Shown: positions 25,301 through 38,701, numbered from the stretch's first letter. The stretch: DNA of 64,000 bases from Lasioglossum baleicum (GCF_051020765.1 NC_134941.1:13578001-13642000), one strand, 5' to 3'. Made by a program: numbers and translations. Notes: generated from the letters alone by a model not told the origin.

Positions 25301-28300
25301 CACACGTGCGAGAAACCGCAGCACGTAGGAAAAGAGAGGTTGGAAAAGTTGGCCAGTGATTTCAGAACTCGGGGAACTCGGTCTTTAGCCTTCGGGCACA
25401 TAAATAAAAATGTCTCGCAGTCCGAGCAAGATAAATAAGTGAGACGAAGGGGGAACATCGTGGGAACAAAACTGCGTCGTGCCGGTGCAAGGGCGGGGAA
25501 CGCGTTCCCCGCACGAAATAAAGAATTCCGCACTCCGCACGAGGAATAATAAATCAAAGTTCGCCGAGGCGCGGGTATCCAACTTGAATTTAATTTTCCA
25601 CGGGGTGGTGGCCTTGCTGAACAAGCCCGGTCTGGAGAGAGACCCTTGGGCTCTCTGCGAACAAGTTGCAGAATGTTAATGCAGTTTCCTTCTCGCGTCT
25701 GTTTCGTCGTTGCACTGTTTGGACAGTATAAGCTGCAATTTAGTCGGGCTGCGGCCGGTGCACCCGTGAAACCCTTCCCTTCGATGCTTCCGACCCCCGT
25801 GGACCCCCCGTTTTCCAGAGTTCCGGTCGATTCGAATCCCTGCGGCTCGTCCATGGCGCACACAGTGCGGCCGATGCGGTGCAAACGCGGTAGAAAAATA
25901 TTCTGGACTCGAAATTGTAGAAGAAAATTCTGTGGTTGTAAGGAAGGACGTCGCATACTTTCACTTTCGAGATATTGCCGTTTAAAGTTTCGATTACTAA
26001 TTCTTTGACATAGGACATTGGTTAAATTGCATTATTTTCCGAACCTTTCGAGTTTATTTTCATGGAGTTTGTTTCTGGTGAATCCTAAAAGCTAAATTAA
26101 TGTATGAACCCAAATTTTTTGAAATTGTAACATGCGGCGTTTTTCTTTACGACCACAGAATTCACGGAAGCAAAGAACTCTCGTCGGGAATTACTTTTAC
26201 ACTGTGCAAAAAGTTAAAAGGCTCCCATTAACGCACTGAATAAAAGATTCAAAGCCGATAAGGATTAAAAGATAAATTAATAATGCTAACGAACCCGTGC
26301 GATGCGATCGACGGACGCGTCGTCGCTAATTAGACACAGGATACTTCGTTGGCTGCGATGTCATCAAGTTAAACCGAATCGCACCCCGGCTCGTCGACTC
26401 GTTAGTTCAAACGCTGCACGAAAAGTGAGCAACGCGGGAAAGAGCGAGCATAAAAGAGACTCGATTTCGCGGAGAGGAAGCCTCGCGAATTTTCGCGTTG
26501 AATATTTCCCGGTCGTGAACGCTCGCTCGGGATTTTCAAGGCTCTCGATCGCTGCCGATCAAAAGGCTGATGTCCCGATGACACGGAATCGACGGTTGAT
26601 GGCGCACGATGCAAATTAGTCGTGAAAATTTCGCGCTAGACCGCCGACGATAATGATTCCGCAGCCGGCCATTCGCTTTTACGCTGCTCGGTCCGCGTAA
26701 TTGCTAATCCTCCGTCCGAAATTAGCTGGACGGTGTACGTTTGATAAAACTAGAGTCTACGTTCAAGTCACTATGTATAGTCATGCATTTACGTGTAAAG
26801 TTTTACATTACAGAAGGTGAGACATTTTTATTTCGCGTTATAGTCGGCTCAGACAGGAAGTAAAACGTAGCGTAGCTGGCGGACAATTTTTCGCGGTTGC
26901 CCGCGAACGGTAACGCGATCAATATCGCGGCTAATTAATATGCAAATATATTCTATTCCGACGAAACGTGAGTCTTGCACGCTCCGACTGACTTTCGCGA
27001 AGAGGATTGTCGGGCCAGCGGTAATTTACACGTGTAAACGGTGTAAGTAGTTTCGTAGAGAAGTGTATTTCCTCGAGAAAAATTGTGTAAATTCGGGATC
27101 CGTGTTGGTGTTTCTCGCGGGGAAAAATTTGCGAGGCTGATCGAGCGGTTGCAGGAGAGTTTCATCGTGGTACCGGGACTTGAACGCATCACTCGCCGCG
27201 AACAATGCCGCGAAGAATATAACGAAAAGGGATTATTAACAACATTAACGAGCGTGACGCGAGATCTCTGATCTTCTCGTTAGCAGCTTGCGCGGACGCG
27301 AGGGGAGCCGTCGGAGTATTAACGACGAGTCCCTATTGTTTGCTAATTAAATATTCGAGAGGTGGCGTCGATCGATCGAGCTTGAAAACGAGCACGCCTC
27401 GATTTTTGCGATTGAAAGCGTCCGGAAGTGCAACGAGTACGAAAAACGTAATTACCGTTGCCGTAATTACATTCTCTTCCGTGGTAAGCGTTAGATTGTT
27501 CGATAATCGATCGGGCTAACCTCCTTCGTCCCTTTGTTAGATTGTGTTCAAGGTGAGCGAAACAATCTCGGTCATTTCACTAGCACGGGAATCGTCACGG
27601 TGAAAATAAACGTGATACATGCTGTCTCGTTTAGCAGAATGCTTTTCTGGTCTAATTAAATTGTTTGGCTTCCTGGAGAGATCTTATCTCGCGATTACTT
27701 TTGTGTTAACAATAGCTCGAACGCGTGATTCAGTGCGATTGTGGCTCGGTTTATTGAGAAAGGTGATTAGGCGTCTCGGAGTGTTTTTCATCGAGTGAGA
27801 GCTTCACGAAAATTGTTCTCTTCGACGAATCAAAGATTATCTTGATATCAGCTAGTAATGAGAGTATGACACAGTTCTTTTATTATCGCGTTGAAATCGA
27901 ATTAATAATCAATAGAAGCCAGATGAATATATTCTATCTTGATTGCGACAAACAAGTGTTGAATAAAAATGAATAAACTCGCTGTGGTAGTCGTTTCGAG
28001 ATGTTGTAAAAAGCACAATATCTTTTAATTTGTTTAATGGACAATATTGTGTTTTATCTATTCCCTGCTGTCACGAGTATAATCAGCGATGGTAGTTTTT
28101 ATTGTTTCTTCGCAGCGGTTTATGCAGATGCGTCGGAAAATTTATGCACGCACGGCCGCACCATCTGGCGATGGATAAGACAAAAAGGCAGGCCAGTAAT
28201 CGTGAGATGATCGATGGATTAATTTCGCTAATAGCTCACCGATCATTTAAAGATGCGCATCGATCCCGCGGCTAACAAATTACGCGACTCGCAGCGGATA

Positions 28301-30933
28301 AGCAGATAACGGACGCGGAAAGGAATTTTAATGCATCATCTTTCGTGCAATTTTCAGCCAGAGCGAACCCTATTTTTTTTACCAAATCCCACGAAATTTC
28401 TCTCCACTAAATTTTCAGCTCCAGAAATCTCACGCGACTTTCCCCTCAGTTTTCGACTTCGTCTTTAGCACAATTTTCTAATCCTCGGCTACGCAAATCG
28501 CTCGAACGCACGCACTGCAGGTTCCCGGCGAGCCTCCGGTAATAGAGCCTAACTGTAAACTATGTTTGCTGTTCGACACTATAATAGTTTAGCATGTTCC
28601 ACTTAGCGTCGACGCTAAGCAGACGTGTCGCGTCGCAGTTTCCTGAAAAAGGCTTTCGCGTTCCCATTTCCGTCGAGACTCTCTCCGGTAAATAGGGGAA
28701 AAATTGCCATCGACTGTTTCGCAGGGGCGGGATTGTATCACGAAGAATTTCCAATCACAGACTGGGCCACTCGGATAGTCGATAAATTGCGAGCGTAGCT
28801 GCGAATCGAAGCTCTCGCAGCAACTAGAACGCGGACAAAGGAGAAATTAAGTAATTCGAGGGAATATTGAAACGAGAACGTATTCTCTCTCTCTCTCTCT
28901 CTGCTTGTTTCTGTTACGACTATGGCCTTTGGCGGAAAAATCGGCCAACGAGATCGATTATGCTCGTCGCAGGGAACTCTCGTGCATTATCTCGCGAATA
29001 GTCGACGAGCATCGACAAGAAAAATTGCGAGACGTTGATAAAAATTGATCTTCGCGTTCAGATTGAGCGGGACGAGAGAAAACAGCTGTTCTCGCGTCGT
29101 TAAATTTTTATGGGGACAGTGTTAACCCACTGGCAGTCTTCATGGCCGTTATATGGCCAACATGGGACCCCAAGAATCTCAGCGAGCTGTGGAATTGTCT
29201 GAACATTCGTAGGAGAAGAGACAATGAGCGAATCTCCCCATTGAATCTCTATAAGGACAGAAGATCGTCTTCGTTGAAAGAAATGCTGGTTGACCTCGTT
29301 AGTTGTCCGCTCATGCATCAGAGTGCTAACAATTTTGTTAGCGCAAGCTTGCAGAACGCGGTTTATTCTGGCCTCGTTAAATCGTGTAACGAAAGGTGTT
29401 TTATTTTAGATTATGGCAGGGATGCGTGTCTCGATGACGCGGATAAATCAGCAAGAAAATGCGCTGATCCTTATCGGAACCGGGTCAAATTAGTCGTAGA
29501 ATTTACTCTTTCGGTGAATGTAGGTCAACCTGTTGAAGCTCGTTCCAGGAAAATAGGTCGATCCGCAGCGGAAACGTGTAATTATCATTCGCGATCCTTT
29601 CGGAGAACCTCGACCCACATCCGGTCAAAGGAAACGATGCGATTAATGCAGAGTGTAATCGAAGAAAGCCCGATATAGTTTCTCGGGTCGATAACAAACA
29701 AATCTTCGATAAAAGACGAGAAAGGTGAAGCAATGTTTGATAGATGTCGCAATCGAGCTGATCATCGAGACACTGATTAGCGGAGTTGTTATGCAAATTC
29801 GTTCGGAATCGTTTCTGCAAACGTCCAATTGCGTCGGTGACGAAAAACGATCGACGAGGAAGCCTGGACGGTAAAAAGAGCGACGCATCGTCTCGAAGGC
29901 GACGAAAAAAAGATAGAACGAAGTTGGGACAACACTTGGCGGAGTAATAAAACAATAACTGCTAATAAAACACAATTGTTCGTGGCGCGGAAGTAATGGA
30001 GGCATCTGAAGACGCCAATCAGACCGGCGATCTTCTATCTGGCCGCGCGATAAAACGATAAAAGGTGCGGGGCGCACTTCTTTCTCAGGCTGCTCGCGAG
30101 TGTAATCCGTACTGTTATTGATGCCGTTATGTTGCAGCGACTATAATCGATAAATCCACGGACAAGCCGGGAAAAAGAACGGAACCGGGGAATCGCGGAA
30201 TCGTCTGCAGGAAATCGATTGTACACAGGCAAATCAATCTTTCGCGGTATGATAACGAGTGTTTGTCAGCAGCGGATTTTAATCGGTCGGAACATTTGGC
30301 TCTTTCAGAGTCCATCTGGCAACGATTCGAGCATAGATCCTCTCTCCGACTAATTTCTGCGACTCGTTTCCGGTAGAAATCTGATCGCGAACAAGGAAAC
30401 AATAAGAGTTCTCACTTTCGAGGCATCGCGGTCGGAAGATTCGAACCATCTATTCTCGATTGTTCGCGACGCTTGTTAATCCTCGCCACTCCGGATGTTT
30501 ATGCGAAATATTTATGAACTAATTAGGGGAAGGATGCATGGGGCGTCGAACAGCATGCAGAGCTAACGATAATGTGATTTATTATTCATTTATACGCTCC
30601 ATTGTGTCTCGGTGCTATGCTGAAGAATTCGACGGGACGCGGAATGTTGTTTTTACTGTCACTCGGTTTCTAATCGCCTAATCGAGACGAATCCACCCCC
30701 GCAAGTTGCTTTGAATACTTTCTATTGCACCAAGTATGAACGAAGTTGGATGAACATAATTTAGCGAAAATTAAGAAAAAATTTTCTGATGTAGTTGATG
30801 TTCTATAATGAAAATACGGCCAAGAATTCGCTGAGAAGGCTAGCTGTTTATTTCTAACCTAATCAATCGAGCAAGAGGTGACTCCGACTTGATTCTACCG
30901 AGTCACTGTCAAAGACGACAGCGCGACGATCCT
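22393..30933. other. No gene supported
   Basis: Long unique stretch with one MITE (24977-25143). Frames such as minus 25300-25956 and plus 29142-29678 overlap antisense frames and show no motif. Small palindromes occur, for example GTAATTACCGTTGCCGTAAT at 27448. Candidate enhancer space for the neighbouring genes; this is inference only. Confidence 0.5.
24977..25143. mobile_element. Family B-like short MITE
   Basis: The ends are TTAACCCTTTCACCCTAG and TCCAAAGGGTCAA. The interior is AT-rich and diverged from the other copies. Confidence 0.4.
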
Positions 30934-31137
30934 ATTGGGAGCCACTGGCTGGGAGCATAAATAAGCCCGTCATCGACAGCTCCTTCACTGTCAATGCTCT
31001 TCCGAATCGGAAGCTATAGGGGAAGAGAGAAAAGTGTTGCCAAAGAACGGATAGGAAAAGGCCTGGCAGCGGTAGACATGTCGGTTCTGTGTTCGACGAT
31101 GACGAACGCTATCAACTTCCTGTTAGAATTGATATAG
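30934..31137 (+). promoter_or_regulatory. Orphan TATA-type core promoter with short downstream ORF
   Basis: An inverted CCAAT (ATTGG, 30934), a TATA-like box (GCATAAATAAG, about 30955-30965) and an initiator-like CCTTCACTG (A at 30987) lie at standard spacing, with 30 bp from TATA to Inr. A 91-nt leader then reaches an ATG at 31078 with a purine at -3. The ORF from it is only 19 codons (to TAG at 31135). It could be the first exon of a gene or non-coding RNA on the plus strand, inside the presumed prominin intron. No exon further right on the plus strand could be tied to it. Confidence 0.33.
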
Positions 31138-31737
31138 ATGCACGCGGGCTTCTCTCTCTTTATCTATCACTCTCTCGCGCGCTCTCTCTCTCTCTCATCT
31201 ACTCCTACGTTAACGCGACGAGAGGGTCATTGATCCGGATAAGTTCAGCTATCGCGTTTTTCAATGAACCGTTCTCGCGTGGGAATTCGGGAACAATCTG
31301 CTCCGAAACGCCGATTCCGTGCCAAAATTTCCCTTTTTTACCAATATTTTCCCCGTTCCTGACAATGCACCAATCGAATATCCGGATGTACGCGGCGTTA
31401 ACGCCCGCCAGCTATTCTATTCCCATCCACAAGAATTATTTTCATATTTCATACGGCAGATACAGGGAAATCTTTCTGCGCGAACAATTGTTGTACTGAT
31501 TTATCGAATTTGAAAAATTTCGACAGCTCGCCCAGGTCTGTAGGTGGAGCATAGTGAATTTTACAGATTTAAAATATTTGCATAATGCCATAGAAAATGT
31601 CTACTATTTTTCCCGGCTACGATCGGAAGAATTTTACACATTTGAAATATGTACGTCTCCTGTTAAAGATTCCAGCCGAATTTTAGAGAATTTACACAAA
31701 GTTTTAATTATCCGGTTATTTTAATAATTGGTTACTA

Positions 31738-31932
31738 GACTGCGGATCTTTATCCATTTATAGCAAAATTGAGAAGACGAAATTGAAAATTATCGACGAA
31801 TTTTCAAAATTGAAGATGTCGATATATGATGTTTACTCTATTAAAATCATTAAGGGAAGAAATAATAATAATATAATAATTTCTTACAATCTCGATGCAG
31901 ACAATTTTTATTTTGCATAAAGATCCGCAGTC
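31738..31932. mobile_element. Family A MITE, complete copy
   Basis: A 195-bp element flanked by TA on both sides. The left end is GACTGCGGATCTTTATCCA; the right end in reverse is GACTGCGGATCTTTATGCA. This is the best-preserved pair of ends in the window and defines the family (TA target site, as in mariner-type MITEs). Confidence 0.75.
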
Positions 31933-33503
31933 TATTGATTGCCAAAGATGGATAGAAAGTAGTTCTCATTTCATTTAAATAGAGGGATGTATTTAAGGTA
32001 AAGTGTACTAGGTATTATTACCAGGTGATTGAATTCTAAAGTTAAATCCGGCCTGGAAGGTACCGCTTAGGTTATAGAAAATGTAGTTATGTAATTTAAT
32101 AGGTCGCTGCTGTAAAATGGAACGATTTTAGGCACACTATTCACTGCCTGCCTTTCACTACGCGATAAAAACCAGATTTTCGTGGAACGCGTTCGCTGCG
32201 GTCATAAACTTATCGCTGACCGTACGAAGAAAATTACTGTGCCCCCTTCTCATTGATGCTTGGGACGGATTTTTACGATAACCGATCCTATGGGGAACGA
32301 TTAGGCGATGACAAAGCCGACCTTCTTCTTTTTACCATAATTTTCTGCAGATAATTGCTTCCTGTGGCCGTTGAAAAATTTTGAATTAAAATTCCACAAA
32401 TTCAATTTACCAATCAAATTATTTGAAAGCCCATGAAATTCCCGATGCTATAAATAAATTTCTCTCAATTTCCTATTTCCGTAAATTAGTCAATTGAACC
32501 GTGTGCACGCTTGAAATCCAATATGTTAAATGAATAAAATATATATCGCAATTCTAAACGAGAAATGAAAGGCGCATTTATTTAATTATTAACCAGCTGC
32601 TTTGTATCACCAATGCGAATCATTCCGAGGTATGCAAGCAACCCTGAGCAATTAGCACAAGTGCAGCTGAATCGTTATCCCGTGTAGCAACAAATATGGC
32701 GGGTGTTTTGGTTGCTACCCGCTCGACACCTCCACTGAACCCCACGAGGAACGCGAAATATTTGCGTGTCTATAAATAATATTTGCACGTTGACTAATCC
32801 CGTCGTAGTAAAAATAAAGATCCTATAGTATTACTGCCGATGACGTTCGCAAGGTTACCGGGTAAAAGTAACCTTCAAGGATCACTCTACGAAGTCCTTT
32901 CTATCCATCAATAAAACTTCGATAAAATTCCTCCGGATTAAACCCAAATGGAACACAACAGCAGTACGAATAATCCACAATTAACAAAAAAACATAATCT
33001 CCTTCCCAAAAAAACACTTCCGCGTCCTACGGTGCCAATATCACCAAGATTCACTTCCGGTCCCTGTCTAAACAAACCACGAAGCACGCACGACCCCAAG
33101 TCATTTTTTCAGTACAATTAATCTCATCATGCACGCTCGATGTTCCATCGCAGCAAATAATAACATTGCACAGATAATTCTCAAAATGTCGTGAACATGG
33201 ATATACAAAATCGTGGTTAACAAAACTGTTCGATCATCAACCAAATCGAATCACAGAGTCGAGTAAAAAATTGGCTCGATTAACGTTGAATTCCGAGGCA
33301 CGGTGAATTTCAAGAACGACTGTTATCGCGACAATATTTTTTTTTGACAGCGGTGTGTTTATCAACAAGCAGCCGGCCATTTTCGAGCGCGTAGCGCAGG
33401 GCGTAACCAAGGCCGCGGATAAACCTAACCCTACAATCGGTTATGGTGGTTTGCCCCGAGGAGACGAGAAATAAGAGACATTGATCGAGTCGATGTAACT
33501 CAC
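31933..33503. other. Presumed 5' end of the prominin-like first intron
   Basis: AT-rich sequence with no recognised element. The minus strand stays open for about 60 codons past the exon donor at 33503, but the donor is strong. Confidence 0.5.
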
Positions 33504-33840
33504 CTTCGGGATAGGCCTGTTTGCTCTGAACGAAGTCGATGAACGTGTTGGTCACGTTGTACAGCTGGCCCATGCCCTTGGGGTTGAACATCGTGGTGGC
33601 GTTGTAGGGCCGCCCGGTCGTGTTGACGCTGCAATAGTTGAGAGCCTCCATGGCCATGATCCCCTTCAGCTGCCGGTCCAGATCCTCGCTGATCACTCGC
33701 ATCCGATTCGTCAGGGTTTCCTGGCCCTCGGCCTGCAACGGCACAAACAGCAGCGAACCGACCAGAAGAATAATCGGCAGTAAACCATGATGCACCACGG
33801 CACTCGGCCGACCACACGGATGAGATCGAATCGAACACAT
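33504..33840 (-). CDS. Prominin-like protein, first coding exon (partial gene)
   Basis: The exon encodes the N-terminus of a probable prominin (CD133 family), a five-pass membrane glycoprotein of plasma-membrane protrusions. The first in-frame ATG (33840) begins MCSIRSHPCG. A hydrophobic signal core follows (LLPIILLVGSLLFVPL), then an extracellular stretch with three N-glycosylation sites (NTT, NAT, NVT). It ends PKGMGQLYNVTNTFIDFVQ..YPEG, which matches the pattern just before the first membrane segment of prominins. The donor is strong (GAAG|GTGAGT, 33503), phase 1. No exon for the five membrane segments is seen to the left on this strand, so the first intron probably runs past the left edge (over 33 kb). 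The prominin call rests on pattern memory, without a search. Confidence 0.68.
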
Positions 33841-34226
33841 GACAGCGACCTGCGCCCGGGACGCGTCGCTTAGGACTGATGGCTCTCGCTGACGAGCCGA
33901 GGCACGCGGAACCGGACCATCCCCACCACTCCGCACCGTAACCAACGCTGCCTGGACGACGAATGCCCGGCCTCGGAACAGTTCGGATCCGCTCGTTCCT
34001 ACGTTCGGAATCTTCTGCTCCCGCTCGATCTTCTTATCCCGCGGTGACTCGATTTTCTTTTGTTGCACTTTCCATATTTTTATCGACAGTTATGTGTAAT
34101 GCATTATATGTATTTTGTCTTAGAAGAAAGTCGAGGCTGAACTATTGTAGATTGAATACGATTTTTATAGCAATGTGTGCTTTTAATAATTCTTAAAGAA
34201 TTAATAAAGAATGACAAAGTTATATA
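33841..34226. other. 5' flank of the prominin-like coding exon
   Basis: The minus frame is open upstream to 34068 but contains no ATG, so it is probably 5' UTR. No TATA box is evident; the CpG content is raised up to about 34020. Confidence 0.45.
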
Positions 34227-34478
34227 CAGCAGGCCCGGACATTTGTCCGGGGCGCCAAAATTTAGGGGCGCCATTTTGGCTGTAAATGTGAGAAAAATAT
34301 TGATGTGTTAGATACCCAATTAATGGAAAATTTGCTTTTATTAAAGTTAAATAAAATGATTTGATTTTGATTGAAAATAGAAAATATGTACCTCCATTTT
34401 AAAATATATGTATATATCCTTAAGGGGCGGCAATTTGACATTTTGTCCGGAGCGACGTAACCGCTAGTGCGGGCGCTG
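34227..34478. mobile_element. hAT-like MITE
   Basis: A 252-bp element with ends CAGCAGGCCCGGACATTTG and, in reverse, CAGCGCCCGCACTAGCGG. Subterminal GTCCGGGGCGCC and GTCCGGAGCGAC blocks are typical of hAT MITEs. TATA-containing flanks on both sides may be the target duplication, but its exact 8 bp are not clear. It lies about 390 bp upstream of the prominin-like start codon. Confidence 0.55.
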
Positions 34479-34482
34479 TATA

Positions 34483-34515
34483 CAGTAGGACCTCGATTAA
34501 CCGGAACCCGATTAT
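34483..34515. mobile_element. pogo/Tigger-like terminal end
   Basis: TA is followed by CAGTAGGACCTCGATTAACC, the classic pogo/Tigger-type end, five bases after the hAT-like element. No matching right end is seen nearby, so the element is truncated or its other end has decayed. Confidence 0.45.
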
Positions 34516-34859
34516 AAACGAATATGCGTTTAAATATGATTATGTTATGAAGGGAAATAAATTTTCAAGAATAAAAATTTTATTTTGGAATACAATGTAC
34601 ATTTTAATTATTTCCCTTCCTTGATTAAAATTTAGCAAGCCATTTATTGTACCGTTATTGGTTAGGTTTTTGATACAATTAAATCGTGAATATTTACCCG
34701 ATCACGGACAAGGATTACTGAAGGAGTGACAGTGATGGCGCCCAAATTTAGATAGATGTTACGATTTCGACATCGAGAAGAATTAATTTTTTTCTTATTC
34801 GAATACTGAAATAAGGTACGGAAATGGGAATTGAATATTTCATATTTTTATCATTAAAT

Positions 34860-35095
34860 GAAGTAAATTTACGTTTTTTACAGATATTTTTATGCAAGCT
34901 GATTGATGTATTTAAAAAAAGAATTAATTCAATCGAGATGAAGAATTAAGATGACGTAATAAGCTTACGTTATATGTATATAAAAAGTAGCTTATAATTT
35001 TTAATTTACGTTCTACACAGATATTTTCCTGGAAGCTGATTGATGTACTTAACAAGAGAATTAATTTAACCGAGATGAAGAATTAGGATGACAGT
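34860..35095. repeat. 137-bp tandem duplication
   Basis: Two diverged copies, with a shared start ACGTT at 34871 and 35008 and shared blocks AAGCTGATTGATGTA and GAGATGAAGAATTA. AT-rich and non-coding. Confidence 0.7.
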
Positions 35096-38000
35096 GAGCA
35101 AATTCGTGAATTAAGTTTAAATCACTACTGACCTTGATTTATCACAATGATCGATGATCGTAGAATCAGGATGTACACAGCATCAGTTCGGCGATCGAGT
35201 TTGGCGCGCGGCCGCCATTGCTGGACCGGAACGGCGGACCTGGACCAGCCAATCGGATCGCAGGATTTTCCCCCGGAAATTTGAAACGGTCGTCCTTGTT
35301 CCCGCATATCTCCGGTGGGTTCGCGTTTTAATTAATCATCGCGGAGCATGCACAATATGATGACGGTTTACGGCGCGGTAATTGCGGGGCTGCGAAAGAA
35401 GGAACGACGGAAAGATTAGCGTGAGAATCGTGACGAAAGCTGCAGCTCGGTCTCTTACGTCATTTAATTGAGTTGATGCAACCGGCGAGATGTTCCCGTT
35501 TAGGGAATCCTTGCTCTAAAATTGCTCTCCTAATCGTCGCGTTTGTTCTAGCAATTCTCTTTCACTTTCACCGTCGTCTCCTCGATCCGAGTCGATCTAG
35601 AATTCAATGACGATTAGAAAATTTGTACCTTGTACATTGATCAAATTGATAATTCTTTGAGATTACTATCTGTATTGAAATAATTGGAAACTCGTGTTTG
35701 AGGTAGAACGAGACTAACCTTTTTTCTTTAAACAGAATTAGAAGCCATGTTGAGAGAACAAAATTTGAGTGACGAGATAAGCAATTCGGTAGCAGAATTT
35801 TTCGCATCAGCTGCGAAGCTAGAATGTTATGTAATTGGTCGATTATCGATAAAGAACATTCGAATTCGATCTTGTCTGATAAACTGATTAGATCGAGAGG
35901 ACTGATTAATTTTTGCAGTAGCAAGTCCATTAGCACGATGTAAAGAAGAAAAGAAGACTGCATTTCGATGGCAAAAGGAAATCGATGCACCTGCAACACC
36001 TCGTCCCCGTGTCATTCCATGCCAGGAGGTTCAAGCTTTCACGGTGAGGTCCACTTTTGAAGACCAGTTCGATCGAACGAAAAAAGGGGAGAGCGTCTCC
36101 TCCGTTGGGGAAAAAAGTGATCGTCCGTAATTAAAAAGAAAGTCTCGCGGAACCCGCGAATCCGGACGACTCCGCGACGTTTCTCTATTATTACTGAAAT
36201 ATTCCCTTCCCTGGAAACATGGGAAAAAATTCGAGAGAAAAAGCACCTGGAAGAAATGGACAGATTTGTAGGTTTCACGTGGCATTTACGTTCCGCGCGT
36301 AACGAACCGCAGAGACCGCGGAACCAGGTCACGGCATCAAAAACTGCATTTCGATCGGCGGGCTGCCTGTGTTTTCAGCTGACCCGAAAACCGGTGCCTA
36401 GCGACCGCTTAGACCAGCTGGTTTCCCACCGGAAACCGCCAAAAAATCATTAGCGAAACCAGACCGACTAGTCCTCGTATCGAAATGAACATATCGTTTC
36501 TCGTCTGCGATTTTCCACTCGAACTTACGTTCTAGAAGACTTTGTTTTACGTTCAAGATCAAGGAAGATTTCTAATAATCAAAACCATTTATCGTTTGTT
36601 CCATCGTTAAAGATCAAGAAAGATTTCTGACAATCAAACGGTAAGTGTTTTTATCAACGATCGACTAATTCTTTCTCAATAGCACCGCGTCATCTTCATG
36701 GACTGAGTTAGCTTCGGTTTTTTTTACAAGTATCTCCCGTAGGAATAGCAGGTTTCGGTGTTTGTATTCGCAAGTCGAAACTTGCAAAAGCTCGGAAGTT
36801 GAATAGCCGCGGATAGAGTCCATCGGCGTGTTAAGGACCGAGTTTTCTTCGGGGATGGCCGGCACTGTTGCGAGACACGGTGAATGGACTTCGAGTAATT
36901 CAGCCCCGGCGCGCGCTTTATTCGCAGCCCAGCGACTTGCTGGGGGAAAAACTTCTTTTCCCAGCCGGCGAAGTTTCCTAGGGAAACGCCGTCGTCGTCG
37001 GGAAACATTTCGAAAGCAACGATGCGATCGATCCCGCCCGGCTCGTACAGACTTCTAAGCATCGCGACGCATTCCCATCTTCGCGTTACTTTGCCCGCGA
37101 ATAAAACGAATTACAGGGAACACTAGACGACAGACTTTATTCGCTACAAAATATAAACTGTCTAAATCTAACGTTGGATACTGTATGAGGGTTGTGAAAG
37201 CCAGCACCTACTTACACAGTATTTTTTTCTCGTTTATTAACTCTCTTATCTGTAGTTTCCTAACAAGATTCACTTAAAAATACGTAACTATGTTATTTGA
37301 CGCAGCCTGTATTTATGCGAGTTTTGTCAATTACCTGTGGCCAAAGATTTCCCAAAGATATAGACGAATTCGTAAAATGATTACAGTTCATTACAAAATA
37401 AGGTACATAAACAATTATTTCTTTGAAGTCTTTCAATCTCTTTGATCAGATTCTACGAATTAAAGATTTGACTTAACAATTTCGTCTACGGTTTCCGGGA
37501 AAACGGCCACTGCGTTTAAAACGAAGTAGATATGAATCTCGAGATAGTGAACGCGTGTCGATGACGACCAAAGGAAGCCTCAGCCCGTATCGTTTCGAGT
37601 AACTAACGATAGGAATTAACTTAAGAGCAACTAACAATAAGATCAAGCGATGCGGATGACAATGGAGCCTCTATTACCCGAACAGCCTTGTCCCTCAATT
37701 CCAGATAAACGAGGTTCTACCGTGGAACCGTACGAACGATTAAGTATACAGTAAACGAGTAGTGAATAATTTATAAACAGCGAACATGCTCTACGTCGAT
37801 AATACTATTCCGGCGTGTAGAACGACGACGAAGAGACCGGGACTCGTCGAGAGAATGGTCTACCTGCCTCCCAGACGTATAAGGCTTCTCCGGTGCAAAA
37901 ACCTAAAGGAGAGAAACAGAAGTGCCGGTAAAACCTGTAATTAAAATCAGCCGGCTCGCAGCTCTCCGGGACACCGGCGTCTGAAAATAGTCACGGAGTG

Positions 38001-38701
38001 GTTCCAGGCGATCCGAGCCGGTTTAAAATTGGCATAAAACTAGGCTACGCTCCACCTGACCCTTCGGAAAACGTGATATACCGCGTACGCCATTGTGCAA
38101 TCGGTAATGCCCGTTAGAACGATGTCATTCATAAATCTGTCCTCGAGAAACAACACACTCCGTAACTCATACCGACGAAAAACCACGACGATATCCGAGC
38201 TCTGGAGACCCAAATCTGTCTTCTCGGATCCCACGGAATCCATTTCACCATCGTTTTCGTCGGTTTCCCTGCTCCGAACTTTAACTAATCGGCGACCTAA
38301 TTTTCGAATAGCTTCCGGGTACCTCTCGCGGCCGCCGGCGACGAAATCGTTTCATTCTGATTCATTCTTTTGTTCGAAGTGAAAAATTCAGCGAGAATAA
38401 TATGCACCCGTGTTTCAACGAGTGTTGCAACTATTCCGATTAAACGGTGATGCGATGAATCCCGACGATTATTGATTGACTATTTCCGTTCTTGATTAAG
38501 ACAATCACGTGGCAGTGAACAATGTACGACAATAGTACTTATCCCCGATTGTCGTAGATCTATCCGCGGCAGATAATAACCTTCGGACGATTGCGAAACT
38601 CCAACACGACGGTTGTGTCTTTCCCGAAGTTTCCACTAAATAAAAGGAGGAGATTGCTCGGTCGGCGAGCCTCGAAATGCCGGGGAGAAGTCTAATGGGA
38701 C
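35096..38701. other. Intergenic, between prominin-like and peroxidase genes
   Basis: Apart from the possible pogo scrap at 37660 I see no element and no coding evidence. The right end must hold the peroxidase 3' UTR and cleavage site, which I could not place. Confidence 0.5.
37660..37722. mobile_element. Possible 63-bp pogo-like solo foldback
   Basis: CAATGGAGCCTCTATTACCC and, in reverse, ACGGTAGAACCTCGTTTATC resemble the two ends of a pogo-like element with almost nothing between them. The similarity is partial. Confidence 0.3.

Noticed and set aside
25300..26018. Overlapping frames of up to 218 codons on both strands
   Set aside because: Several registers are open at once; no motif or conserved pattern seen.
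29142..29678. 178-codon plus-strand frame
   Set aside because: Mixed composition without hydrophobic or domain pattern, and antisense frames are also open.
30436..30450. tRNA T-arm-like GGTTCGAATC on the minus strand
   Set aside because: No D-arm box, anticodon arm or acceptor stem can be drawn around it. No tRNA was found in the window.
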